Source of the DNA: Pseudomonadota bacterium
GTDB lineage: Bacteria; Pseudomonadota; Alphaproteobacteria; Reyranellales; Reyranellaceae
DNA length: 9,146 nt
Reading direction: 5' to 3'
Assembly (NCBI GenBank): GCA_023416135.1
Contig: JAEZIF010000056.1
Coordinates: forward strand, 1 to 9,146
Part shown: piece after piece, positions 1 through 5,804 of the stretch
Layout: each line of letters opens with the position of its first letter
How positions within the stretch are numbered: the first letter of the stretch is position 1
The notes under the pieces: generated by a model
Databases searched by the model: none
What the model was told of the DNA's origin: nothing
Seen by the model: only the letters and a program-made list of their open reading frames with translations
Made by a program: the position numbers and the translations under genes

Positions 1-103
1 TCCAAAAGCAGTGGGCATCCCATTTTTCGTTTCGGGCATCGATGGGCCGCTGGTCCGCCTGACGGTCGCGCCGCTCCGCCCTGGCGGTTTCGGCCGGATG
101 CCC

Positions 104-118
104 ATGCGCCTGGCGCAT
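104..118. promoter_or_regulatory. 15-bp perfect palindrome upstream of the oxygenase gene
   Basis: The sequence reads ATGCGCC-T-GGCGCAT, two 7-bp arms around a single central base. It lies 59 bases before the oxygenase ATG, just upstream of a -10-like hexamer at 141-146, where a repressor or activator would bind. It is followed directly by TTTATT, so as RNA it could also form a short 5-bp hairpin ending an upstream gene. The palindrome is seen; either role is inference. Confidence 0.35.
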
Positions 119-146
119 TTATTGCGACGCTGCCGGCGCGCATAAT
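118..146 (+). promoter_or_regulatory. candidate promoter for the oxygenase-led gene group
   Basis: CATAAT at 141-146 matches the sigma-70 -10 consensus at five of six positions. The hexamer 17 bases upstream (TTTATT, 118-123) is only a weak -35. Transcription would begin near 153, leaving room for the AGAGGA ribosome site at 164-169. The weak -35 touching the palindrome at 104-118 would suit an activator-dependent promoter, but this is inference. Confidence 0.3.
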
Positions 147-176
147 GGCGCGAACCTGTTGCCAGAGGATCGAACG

Positions 177-1259
177 ATGCAGCCGCAGACGAGTCCCGCC
201 ATGCCGACGTTGGCGCCGCCGACCATGATCGGCGGCGAGATCCCGTTGATCGACGTGTCGGGGTTACTGGCCGGCAAGCCCGGTGCCGCCGAGCGCGCGG
301 CGGCCGAGCTGCGCTTCGCCTTCGAGAAGGTCGGCTTCTACTATCTCGCCGGCCATGGCCTGCCGCAGACACTGATCGACACGGCTTACGCCGAAGCGGC
401 GCGCTTCCATGCACTGCCGCTCGACACCAAGCTCGCGGTCAAGGTCGACGAGCACAATATCGGCTACATGCCGATTGCGTGGAAGCCGCCGCCCAACGCC
501 GCCGCGCAGGGCAAGAAGCCCAGCCAGAACGAGGCGTACTTCCTGCGCCGCGAGAAGACCCCCGACCATCCCGACGTGCTCTCCAACCGCCGCTTCCACA
601 CGATGAACAAGTGGCCGGACGAGGCCGCCATCGCGGGCTTCCGCACCAACATGCTGAGCTACATGAGCGCGATGGAGGCGCTCTGCCGCAAGCTGGTGCG
701 GCTCTATGCGCTGGCACTCGACCTGCCGGAAACGTTCTTCGACGAGAGCTTCGCCGAGCCGCATATGATTCTGCGCATGTCGCGCTATCCGGCGATCGAC
801 GGCGCCGACGACTCGCTCAACAGCCTGGTGGCGCACACCGACTCCGGATTCATGACCCTCCTGCCGCCCAACAAGGTGCAAGGCCTGGAGATCAACCTGC
901 CCGACGGCCGCTGGCTCGAGGCGCCGGGCGTACCGGACGCCTTCGTGGTCAACGGCGGCGATATCCTGCATCGCTGGACCAACGAGCGCTTCCTGTCGAC
1001 GCCGCATCGCGTGCGCAACGTGTCGGGCCAGCTGCGCTATGCCGTGCCGTTCTTCTGCGATCCCCACCACGACACGATCATCGAGTGCCTGCCGAGCTGC
1101 CGGTCGGCCGAGCGGCCGGCCAAGTATCCGCCCATCAAGTTCGGCGACTACGCGCTGTGGTTCGCCGCGCAGCGATACGAGCACATGGCCAAGGTCCAGG
1201 CGCCGAGCGAGGCCGACATCGCGCCGGGAGCGCGCGCCACCAGCCGCTGGCAGAGCTGA
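177..1259 (+). CDS. isopenicillin N synthase-like Fe(II)/2-oxoglutarate oxygenase
   Basis: A cytoplasmic non-heme iron oxygenase of 360 aa, close to the usual length for the isopenicillin N synthase/ACC oxidase-like family. The N-terminal DIOX_N region (about 20-130) carries IPLIDVSGL and the typical GFYYLAGHG. The C-terminal 2OG-Fe(II) domain (about 200-300) carries the iron triad His220-x-Asp222 (VAHTDSG) and His277 (TPHRVRN), plus Arg287, ten residues after the distal His, which normally binds the 2-oxoglutarate carboxylate. The usual R-x-S partner serine is Ala289 here (RYAVPFF). The ATG at 177 is chosen because AGAGGA (164-169) lies seven bases upstream; an in-frame TTG at 159 has no ribosome site. 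It is the first gene of a same-strand group with a solute-binding protein and an amidohydrolase, suggesting oxidation of an imported small molecule. The substrate is unknown; the family also includes gibberellin- and flavonoid-type oxidases. Confidence 0.9.
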   Translation: MQPQTSPAMPTLAPPTMIGGEIPLIDVSGLLAGKPGAAERAAAELRFAFEKVGFYYLAGHGLPQTLIDTAYAEAARFHALPLDTKLAVKVDEHNIGYMPIAWKPPPNAAAQGKKPSQNEAYFLRREKTPDHPDVLSNRRFHTMNKWPDEAAIAGFRTNMLSYMSAMEALCRKLVRLYALALDLPETFFDESFAEPHMILRMSRYPAIDGADDSLNSLVAHTDSGFMTLLPPNKVQGLEINLPDGRWLEAPGVPDAFVVNGGDILHRWTNERFLSTPHRVRNVSGQLRYAVPFFCDPHHDTIIECLPSCRSAERPAKYPPIKFGDYALWFAAQRYEHMAKVQAPSEADIAPGARATSRWQS

Positions 1260-1341
1260 TCGCCGGGGAACGCGCCCCCAGTCGCGCGTCTTCGCTTGCC
1301 TCAACATGATCGCGCCACCGGAGCGGCGCGCGCCCAGCAAT

Positions 1342-1347
1342 GAGGAA
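1342..1347 (+). promoter_or_regulatory. ribosome binding site that favours the GTG start of the solute-binding protein
   Basis: GAGGAA lies four bases before GTG at 1352 and inside the alternative ORF that begins at ATG 1340. The ATG itself is preceded by GC-rich sequence with no purine-rich site, so GTG 1352 is the better start. Both starts give a usable signal peptide. Confidence 0.5.
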
Positions 1348-1351
1348 CCTC

Positions 1352-2923
1352 GTGAACGTCAGAATCCTGCTTTCGGCCGGTGCGGCCCTCCTGCTCGCCC
1401 TGCCCGCCCACGCCCAGCAGCCGAAGACGATCCGGGCGGTCATGCATTCGGATCTCAAGGTCCTGGATCCGGTCTGGACCACGGCCAACATCGTGCGCAA
1501 TCACGGCTACATGGTGTGGGACACGCTGTTCGCGATGGACGCCAACATGCAGGTCCAGCCGCAGATGGTCGATCGCTGGACGCTGAGCGACGACCGCCTG
1601 ACCTACACCTTCATCCTGCGCGACGGGCTGAGATTCCATGACGGCAAGCCGGTCACCAGCGAGGACTGCATCGCCTCGTTGAAGCGTTGGGGCGCGCGCG
1701 ATTCGACCGGCATCAAGCTCATGAGCTTCGTCGCGGGCTTCGAGGCGGTCGACGACAAGACCTTCAGGCTGGTGCTGAAGGAGCCCTACGGGCTGGTGCT
1801 CGATTCGCTGGGCAAGCCCGGCAGCTCGACGCCACTCGTCATGCCCAAGCGGATCGCCGACACCGATCCCGGCAAGCAGATCGACGAGTTCATCGGCTCC
1901 GGCCCCTTCATCTTCAAGAAGGACGAGTGGAAGCCGGGCGACCGCACCGTCTACGTGCGCAATCCCGACTACAAGCCGCGCGCCGAGCCGCCCTCCGGCC
2001 TGGCCGGCGGCAAGGTCGCCAAGGTCGACCGCGTCGAATGGCTGGCCATCCCCGACCACCAGACGGCGGTGAATGCCCTGCTGGCCGGCGAGATCGACTA
2101 TATCGAGGCGCCGCCGCACGACCTCAAGGCGCTGCTGCTCAGCGACAAGAACGTCCGGCTCGAGGTCTACAACACGATCGGCGCGCAGTACGCCTTCCGC
2201 TGGAACACCGTGGTGCCGCCGTTCAACGACGAGCGCGTGCGCCGCGCCGCCATGTATGCCTTCAACCAGCAGGACCTCCTGAAGGGCGTGATCGGCGACG
2301 ACAAGTATTACCAGGTGTGCAAAGCCATGTTCGTCTGCGGCACGCCGCTGGAGAACGCTGCCGGCATGGGCGGGCTGGTGCAGTCGAACTTCGCCAAGTC
2401 GAAGGAGCTCCTGAAGGAGGCAGGCTATGACGGCACGCCGATCGTCATGCTGCACACCACCGACATCGCCGTGCTGACCAACGCCGGGCCGGTCGCCAAG
2501 TCGCTGCTCGAGCAGGGCGGCTTCAAGGTGCAGATGGTGCCGCTCGACTTCCAGGCGATCGTGTCGCGCCCGCTGCGCAAGACCGCGCCGGCCGACGGCG
2601 GCTGGAACGGCTTCATGACGGCGTGGCTGTCGGTCGACATGATGAATCCGCTGACCAACAGCATGGTCAATGCCTCGTGCGAGAAGGCGGCATTCGGCTG
2701 GCCGTGCGACGCCGAGGTCGAGCGCCTGCGCGACGCCTATGCACGTGCGCCCGACCTGCCGGCGCGCCAGAAGATCGCCGCCGAACTGCAGGCGCGCGCC
2801 GTGCAGTACGGCACGCACATCCACCTCGGCCAGTATACGCTGCCCACTGCGACGCGCGCCGACCGCCTGAGCGGGATGGTCGCGAGCCCGATCCCGGTGT
2901 TCTGGAACATCGAGAAGAAGTAG
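1352..2923 (+). CDS. periplasmic ABC transporter solute-binding protein, family 5 (DppA/OppA type)
   Basis: An exported binding protein that should capture a peptide or other small solute and deliver it to an ABC permease. The 523 aa fit the SBP_bac_5 family. An n-region with one Arg, the hydrophobic stretch ILLSAGAALLLALP and the cleavage motif AHA|QQ (after about residue 21) form a type I signal peptide. Family features include the L-DP start of the mature protein (KVLDPVWTT), the middle FRLVLKEPYG, and EFIGSGPFIF before the second lobe. Two Cys pairs (323/329 and 443/452, the latter in a GWPCDAE context) could form disulfides, a pattern I associate with an alphaproteobacterial subgroup. 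ATG 1340 is an alternative start giving 527 aa. It follows the oxygenase after 92 bases; no ABC permease or ATPase gene is in the window. Ligand unknown; family calls such as 'peptide-binding' are unreliable for specificity. Confidence 0.93.
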   Translation: MNVRILLSAGAALLLALPAHAQQPKTIRAVMHSDLKVLDPVWTTANIVRNHGYMVWDTLFAMDANMQVQPQMVDRWTLSDDRLTYTFILRDGLRFHDGKPVTSEDCIASLKRWGARDSTGIKLMSFVAGFEAVDDKTFRLVLKEPYGLVLDSLGKPGSSTPLVMPKRIADTDPGKQIDEFIGSGPFIFKKDEWKPGDRTVYVRNPDYKPRAEPPSGLAGGKVAKVDRVEWLAIPDHQTAVNALLAGEIDYIEAPPHDLKALLLSDKNVRLEVYNTIGAQYAFRWNTVVPPFNDERVRRAAMYAFNQQDLLKGVIGDDKYYQVCKAMFVCGTPLENAAGMGGLVQSNFAKSKELLKEAGYDGTPIVMLHTTDIAVLTNAGPVAKSLLEQGGFKVQMVPLDFQAIVSRPLRKTAPADGGWNGFMTAWLSVDMMNPLTNSMVNASCEKAAFGWPCDAEVERLRDAYARAPDLPARQKIAAELQARAVQYGTHIHLGQYTLPTATRADRLSGMVASPIPVFWNIEKK

Positions 2924-2941
2924 GACTCCAACGCTCAGGCT

Positions 2942-2965
2942 CCTCTCCCCCTATCGGGGGAAAGG
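2942..2965. repeat. short intergenic palindrome (CCCCC-TATC-GGGGG hairpin)
   Basis: CCTCTCCCCC (2942-2951), loop TATC, then GGGGGAAAGG (2956-2965). Nine of ten positions pair, giving a strong hairpin between the solute-binding protein gene and the transporter remnant. No T-run follows, so it is a poor intrinsic terminator. It resembles the CCTCTCCCC...GGGGAGAGG palindromes scattered in many alphaproteobacterial genomes; that likeness is from memory. It could stabilise the 3' end of the upstream message. Confidence 0.6.
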
Positions 2966-2990
2966 AACATGAAGATAGTATCGTGACCTA

Positions 2991-3218
2991 ATGGAGCCGC
3001 GCAGCAGGATACGCCTGATCGCCGCCGGGACGATCGGGAACGTCCTGGAGTGGTACGACTTCGCCATCTACGGCTATTTCGCCGTGTCGATCGGCCGGAA
3101 CTTCTTCCCCAGCGGCGATCCGGTGGCCCAGGTGCTGGCGGCGTTCGGCGTGTTCGCCGTGATCGCCTTCACGGCCGTACTGACCTTCCGCGAAACCAAT
3201 CCACGAGGTAGCCGGTAA
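2991..3218 (+). pseudogene. internally deleted MHS/MFS transporter (N-terminus joined to C-terminus)
   Basis: A 75-aa frame. Residues 1 to about 53 match the N-terminus of metabolite:H+ symporter (MHS, proline/betaine/alpha-ketoglutarate permease-like) proteins: IAAGTIGNVLEWYDFAIYGY, then NFFPSGDP and LAAFGVFAV. Intact relatives continue into a second helix and the G-D-R-x-G-R-R loop. Here the frame passes straight into AFTAVLTFRETNP, which looks like the last helix and C-terminal tail of the same family. About 350 residues with roughly ten helices are missing, so it cannot be a working transporter. The join is in frame and the stop codon (TAA 3216-3218) overlaps the next ATG, suggesting a formerly coupled operon gene. 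No clear ribosome site precedes the ATG. A small membrane protein with a new role is possible but less likely. Confidence 0.8.
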
Positions 3219-4087
3219 TGAGGCGCCGTAGCTTCACCGCCGCGGCGCTCGCAGCGGCCGCGACCGCGACGACGGCGAAAGCCGCCAAGCCCGCCTGGAT
3301 CGACGCGCACACGCATGTCTTCGTGCGCAGCCTGCCGATGGCCATCGACGCGCGCTTCCGGCCGGACTACGACGCCTCCTGGGAGACGTTGCTGGCATTG
3401 GCGGAGAAGAACGGCGTCGGCCGCGCCGTGATCCTGCAGCCCTCGTTCCTGGGCTTCGACAACGAGTACCTTTTCCGGACTCTGCGCGCCGAGTCCGACC
3501 GCTTTCGCGGCGTGCCCTGGATATCGCCCTCGGTCAAGATATCGGCAGACGACTGGGAGAGCCTGGCGAGGATCGGCGTGCGCGGCCTGCGCTTCCCGAT
3601 CTACGGCCTGCCGACACCGCAATGGTCCTACTACGAGGACATGCTGGCCGAGGCGCGCAAGCGCGACTGGCCGATCCATCTCCATGTCGAAAGCAAGCGG
3701 CTGCCCGAGATCCTGCCCGTGCTGCTCGACGGCGGGAACAAGGTGGTGATCGCGCACTATGGCATGTTCGACCGCACGCTGGGGCCGGCGCGCGATCCCG
3801 GCTTCAAGGCGCTGCTGGAGTGCGCGCCCAGCCGCAACGTCTGGGTCGTGATGTGCAGTGCCTACCGCGTCGGCCCCGAACGCGCCCGCCCCGCCACGCC
3901 GATGCTGCTTGACGCCTTCGGGCCGGATCGCCTGATGTGGGCGAGCGACTGGCCGCACACCGACATAGGACTGAACCGCGTCACGACCTATCCCGAAACC
4001 CTGCGCTTGTTCGAGGAATGGGTGCCTGACAAGGCGACACGACAGACGATCCTGATCGACACGCCGGCCAAGCTCTACGGTTTCTAG
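3218..4087 (+). CDS. Tat-exported amidohydrolase-2 family metal-dependent hydrolase
   Basis: A 289-aa TIM-barrel hydrolase of the Amidohydro_2 family (relatives include ACMSD-type decarboxylases and lactone hydrolases). The N-terminus MRRRSFTAAALAAA has consecutive arginines followed by an Ala-rich stretch ending near AKA|AKP, a Tat signal that implies folding with metal before export to the periplasm. Metal ligands visible: His31-x-His33 (DAHTHVF), His154 or His156 (PIHLHVES), His180 (VIAHYG) and Asp244 (WASDWPH). The ending TPAKLYGF is typical of the family. GAGGT at 3205-3209 lies eight bases before the ATG, which shares its A with the stop of the upstream transporter remnant (TAATG), so translation may be coupled. 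Its place beside an oxygenase and a periplasmic binding protein suggests it hydrolyses or decarboxylates the same or a related compound outside the cytoplasm. Substrate not determinable. Confidence 0.9.
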   Translation: MRRRSFTAAALAAAATATTAKAAKPAWIDAHTHVFVRSLPMAIDARFRPDYDASWETLLALAEKNGVGRAVILQPSFLGFDNEYLFRTLRAESDRFRGVPWISPSVKISADDWESLARIGVRGLRFPIYGLPTPQWSYYEDMLAEARKRDWPIHLHVESKRLPEILPVLLDGGNKVVIAHYGMFDRTLGPARDPGFKALLECAPSRNVWVVMCSAYRVGPERARPATPMLLDAFGPDRLMWASDWPHTDIGLNRVTTYPETLRLFEEWVPDKATRQTILIDTPAKLYGF

Positions 4088-4098
4088 AGGAGCTGCCC

Positions 4099-4383
4099 AT
4101 GCATCGTGTTCGCACCGCCGCCCTGGCAAGCGTGCTGGCGATCGGCACGCCTGCCACCGTGATCGCCCAACCGGCCGAGATGGAACCAAGGACTCGCTGC
4201 GCCCAGCTTCTCGCCTATTGGGACCAGCGCTCGGCCAGCAAGGGTGAAGGCGCCACCGGGTCGGACATGACACGCAAGGCGGCGGGCCTCGACTGCGACA
4301 ATCGCCGCTATGCCGACGGCATCAAGCGGATGGAGGACCTGTTGCGTCAGAACCGCTATCCTGTGCCGCCACCGCAGCCGTAG
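4099..4383 (+). CDS. small exported protein of unknown function
   Basis: A 94-aa protein I do not recognise. An N-terminal signal peptide (HRVRTAALASVLAIGTPATV, cleavage likely after VIA-Q near residue 24) predicts a periplasmic mature protein of about 70 aa. The mature part has two cysteines (34 and 66) that could form a disulfide, a charged middle rich in Lys/Arg/Asp, and a Pro-rich end (YPVPPPQP). AGAGGAG at 4086-4092 overlaps the amidohydrolase stop and lies six bases before the ATG, so it is very likely translated and co-transcribed with that gene. It could be an accessory protein of the upstream hydrolase, but there is no direct evidence. Confidence 0.75.
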   Translation: MHRVRTAALASVLAIGTPATVIAQPAEMEPRTRCAQLLAYWDQRSASKGEGATGSDMTRKAAGLDCDNRRYADGIKRMEDLLRQNRYPVPPPQP

Positions 4384-4423
4384 CGCTGGATCGTTCCGAG
4401 GTCTTTCGCGCCGCGCATCCGAT

Positions 4424-4612
4424 ATGGGACGATGTTTCCATCAAGGTTCCAAGGGCACGCGTCCGGCGCCCGTCGCCCTGCTGTGCCGCCTCTATACGGC
4501 GACGATGCTTGCCGTGGTGTCCCTTTCGCTGGCTCCCGACCCCGCCCGCGCCGACGTCTCCGTCAAGCGCGTACAGGAACTCTATCGTTCCCTGTTGCCT
4601 TCGCTCTGGATC
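4424..4612 (+). pseudogene. possible 5' fragment of an exported-protein gene
   Basis: From ATG 4424 the frame reads a basic start, a hydrophobic stretch (TATMLAVVSLSLAPDP), a cleavage-like ARA|D and the start of a plausible mature domain (DVSVKRVQELYRSLLPSLW). The codons are mostly G/C-ending, as in real genes here. At about 4613 the frame runs into the antisense of the persulfide dioxygenase-rhodanese gene, where further coding makes no sense. It looks like the beginning of a gene whose remainder was lost at a rearrangement point. No good ribosome site is visible before ATG 4424, so chance is a real alternative. The 229-base gap 4384-4612 holds nothing else I can name. Confidence 0.25.
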
Positions 4613-5686
4613 CTATGCAGCGCCGCCCTCGACGCCGCGGCCTTCGGCTCGCCAGCGCAGCATGCCGCCGGGCAGGTTGGCGGTGTCGGCGAATCCCGCT
4701 TTCTGCAAGATCGCCGTGGCGTGGGCGGAGCGGCTGCCGGCGCGGCATACGGCGACGATCGGCTTGTCCCTGGGCAGCTCCTTGGCCCGCACTGCGAGCT
4801 CGCCGAGCGGCACGAGGGTGGCGCCGCGAATATGGCCCAGGGGCCCGGTGAACTCGTTGGGTTCGCGCACGTCGAGCACCTGCACCTTGCCGAGGTTCTC
4901 CTCCAGCCAGTGCGGCTCGACCTCCCAGACACCGCCGAAGGTGAAGCGCAACGGCGCCCATTGCGGATCGGGCGGCGCAGCGGCCTCGTTGCCGGGCTGG
5001 CCGCAGCGCAGGTTGGCCGGCACCGCCTCGTCGATCTTCTTGGGATGCGGCAGGTCGAGGTTCTTCATGTAGCCGACGTAATCGCTCTCGCCGACCTCGC
5101 CGCCCAGTCGCGGATTGAACTTCTTCTCCTCGGCGACGCTGGTCGCGGTCAGGCCGCGATAGTCGTGCGCGGGATAGAGCAGGCAGGTCTCGGGCAGGGA
5201 GAAGATGCGCGACCGCACCGAGCGATAGAGCGCGCGCGGGTCGCCCTGCTGGAAGTCGGTACGGCCCGAGCCGCGGATCATGATGCAGTCGCCGGTGAAG
5301 GCCATGCTCTCGTCGTCGAGCACGTAGGTGACGCAGCCATTGGTATGGCCGGGCGTGGCCCGCACCTCGAGCGAGCGGCGGCCGAACTCGACGCGATCGC
5401 CGTCGCCGAGCAGCCGGTCGGCGCCCGAGGCGCCGGCCGCAGCCGACAGCGCGATGCCGCTGCCGATCTTCTGTTTGAGCAGCCAGGCACCGGTCACGTG
5501 GTCGGCATGGACGTGGGTGTCGAGCGTCCACAGCAACTTCAGCCCCAGCTCGCCGATCAGCGCCGCGTCACGGCGGACCTGCTCGAACACCGGATCGATC
5601 AGCACCGCCTCGCGCGTAGCCGAGCAGCCCAGCAGGTAGGTGTAGGTCGAGGACGTCGGGTCGAAGAGCTGGCGGAAGACGAGCAT
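4613..5686 (-). CDS. persulfide dioxygenase (ETHE1-like)-rhodanese fusion protein
   Basis: A 357-aa fusion enzyme of sulfide/persulfide oxidation. The N-terminal metallo-beta-lactamase-fold domain (about 1-240) carries THVHADH (His58, His60, Asp62, His63), PGHTNG (His114), TGD (Asp133) and YPAHDY (His174). The 56- and 19-residue spacings between His58, His114 and Asp133 equal those of the iron ligands in human ETHE1 (79, 135, 154), and IRGSGRTDFQ is the ETHE1-class signature, marking a glutathione-persulfide dioxygenase rather than a glyoxalase II. The C-terminal rhodanese domain (about 265-350) has DVREPNEF and the active loop CRAGSRS with Cys314. Known fusions of this type couple persulfide oxidation with thiosulfate/sulfite interconversion. 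The frame extends upstream to 5770, but that stretch is palindromic repeat sequence; ATG 5686 (MLVFRQLFDPTSSTYTYLLG) is the family start. No other sulfur gene is nearby and no ribosome site is evident before the ATG. Confidence 0.93.
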   Translation of the reverse strand: MLVFRQLFDPTSSTYTYLLGCSATREAVLIDPVFEQVRRDAALIGELGLKLLWTLDTHVHADHVTGAWLLKQKIGSGIALSAAAGASGADRLLGDGDRVEFGRRSLEVRATPGHTNGCVTYVLDDESMAFTGDCIMIRGSGRTDFQQGDPRALYRSVRSRIFSLPETCLLYPAHDYRGLTATSVAEEKKFNPRLGGEVGESDYVGYMKNLDLPHPKKIDEAVPANLRCGQPGNEAAAPPDPQWAPLRFTFGGVWEVEPHWLEENLGKVQVLDVREPNEFTGPLGHIRGATLVPLGELAVRAKELPRDKPIVAVCRAGSRSAHATAILQKAGFADTANLPGGMLRWRAEGRGVEGGAA

Positions 5687-5692
5687 AGCGAC

Positions 5693-5698
5693 AGTGTA
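5693..5698 (-). promoter_or_regulatory. candidate -10 element for the dioxygenase-rhodanese gene
   Basis: On the minus strand TACACT lies six bases before the ATG at 5686, and no Shine-Dalgarno sequence is visible. If used, transcription would start at or next to the A of the ATG, giving a leaderless message. The -35 position falls inside the palindrome at 5716-5732 and does not resemble TTGACA, so the call is weak. Confidence 0.2.
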
Positions 5699-5715
5699 CC
5701 ACGCTCTTGCGGATT

Positions 5716-5762
5716 GCGGACCTCCGGTCCGCTCACGATCATGGGGCGGACCGGAGGTCCGC
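5716..5762. repeat. nested inverted repeat, two 17-bp self-palindromic arms
   Basis: GCGGACCTCCGGTCCGC (5716-5732) and GCGGACCGGAGGTCCGC (5746-5762) are exact reverse complements separated by 13 bases. Each arm is also its own hairpin: a 7-bp stem GCGGACC/GGTCCGC around a 3-base loop. The DNA or RNA can therefore form one 17-bp stem or two small hairpins. It sits between two minus-strand genes, the aldo/keto reductase and the dioxygenase-rhodanese gene. The form fits a REP/BIME-like intergenic element; no transposase is linked. Confidence 0.75.
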
Positions 5763-5775
5763 GCCCCCAATTGAA

Positions 5776-5791
5776 CGGGCCTGGAGGCCCG
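5776..5791. repeat. third palindrome of the intergenic cluster, terminator-like
   Basis: CGGGCC-TGGA-GGCCCG forms a 6-bp GC stem with a 4-base loop, 13 bases past the nested pair. Its core is similar in layout to the neighbouring arms (…CC-GGA-GG…), so it is probably a diverged member of the same repeat. Read on the minus strand, it follows the aldo/keto reductase stop by 13 bases and is followed by TTCAATT, so it may act as a weak terminator for that gene. Confidence 0.45.
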
Positions 5792-5804
5792 CGGTCGGGC
5801 GAGA

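Noticed and set aside
2..145. An open frame on the + strand reaching a TAA at 143-145, possibly the 3' end of an upstream gene
   Set aside because: The peptide is not recognisable, its first codons are unlike the G/C-ending usage of real genes here, and another frame is equally open. There is too little sequence to decide.
1311..1330. Inverted repeat CGCGCC/GGCGCG with an 8-base loop before the solute-binding protein gene
   Set aside because: It is only 6 bp of pure G/C in very GC-rich DNA with no T-run after it, so it is easily chance. It is not a convincing terminator.
264..1340. A 358-codon minus-strand frame opposite the oxygenase
   Set aside because: Low-complexity Arg/Val/Gly composition and complete overlap with a well-supported gene mark it as a shadow.
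1301..2824. A 507-codon open frame on the minus strand opposite the solute-binding protein
   Set aside because: Its product is Arg/His/Gly-rich low-complexity sequence without family features. It mirrors the codon bias of the real gene on the other strand.
2969..2986. Five-codon frame MKIVS-stop just before the transporter remnant, with a purine-rich stretch in front
   Set aside because: The AAAGGA stretch is only about two bases from its ATG, the peptide is very short, and nothing marks it as a real leader peptide.
5687..5770. N-terminal extension of the dioxygenase-rhodanese gene
   Set aside because: The extra 28 codons lie over palindromic repeat sequence and precede the conserved family start MLVFRQLFD.
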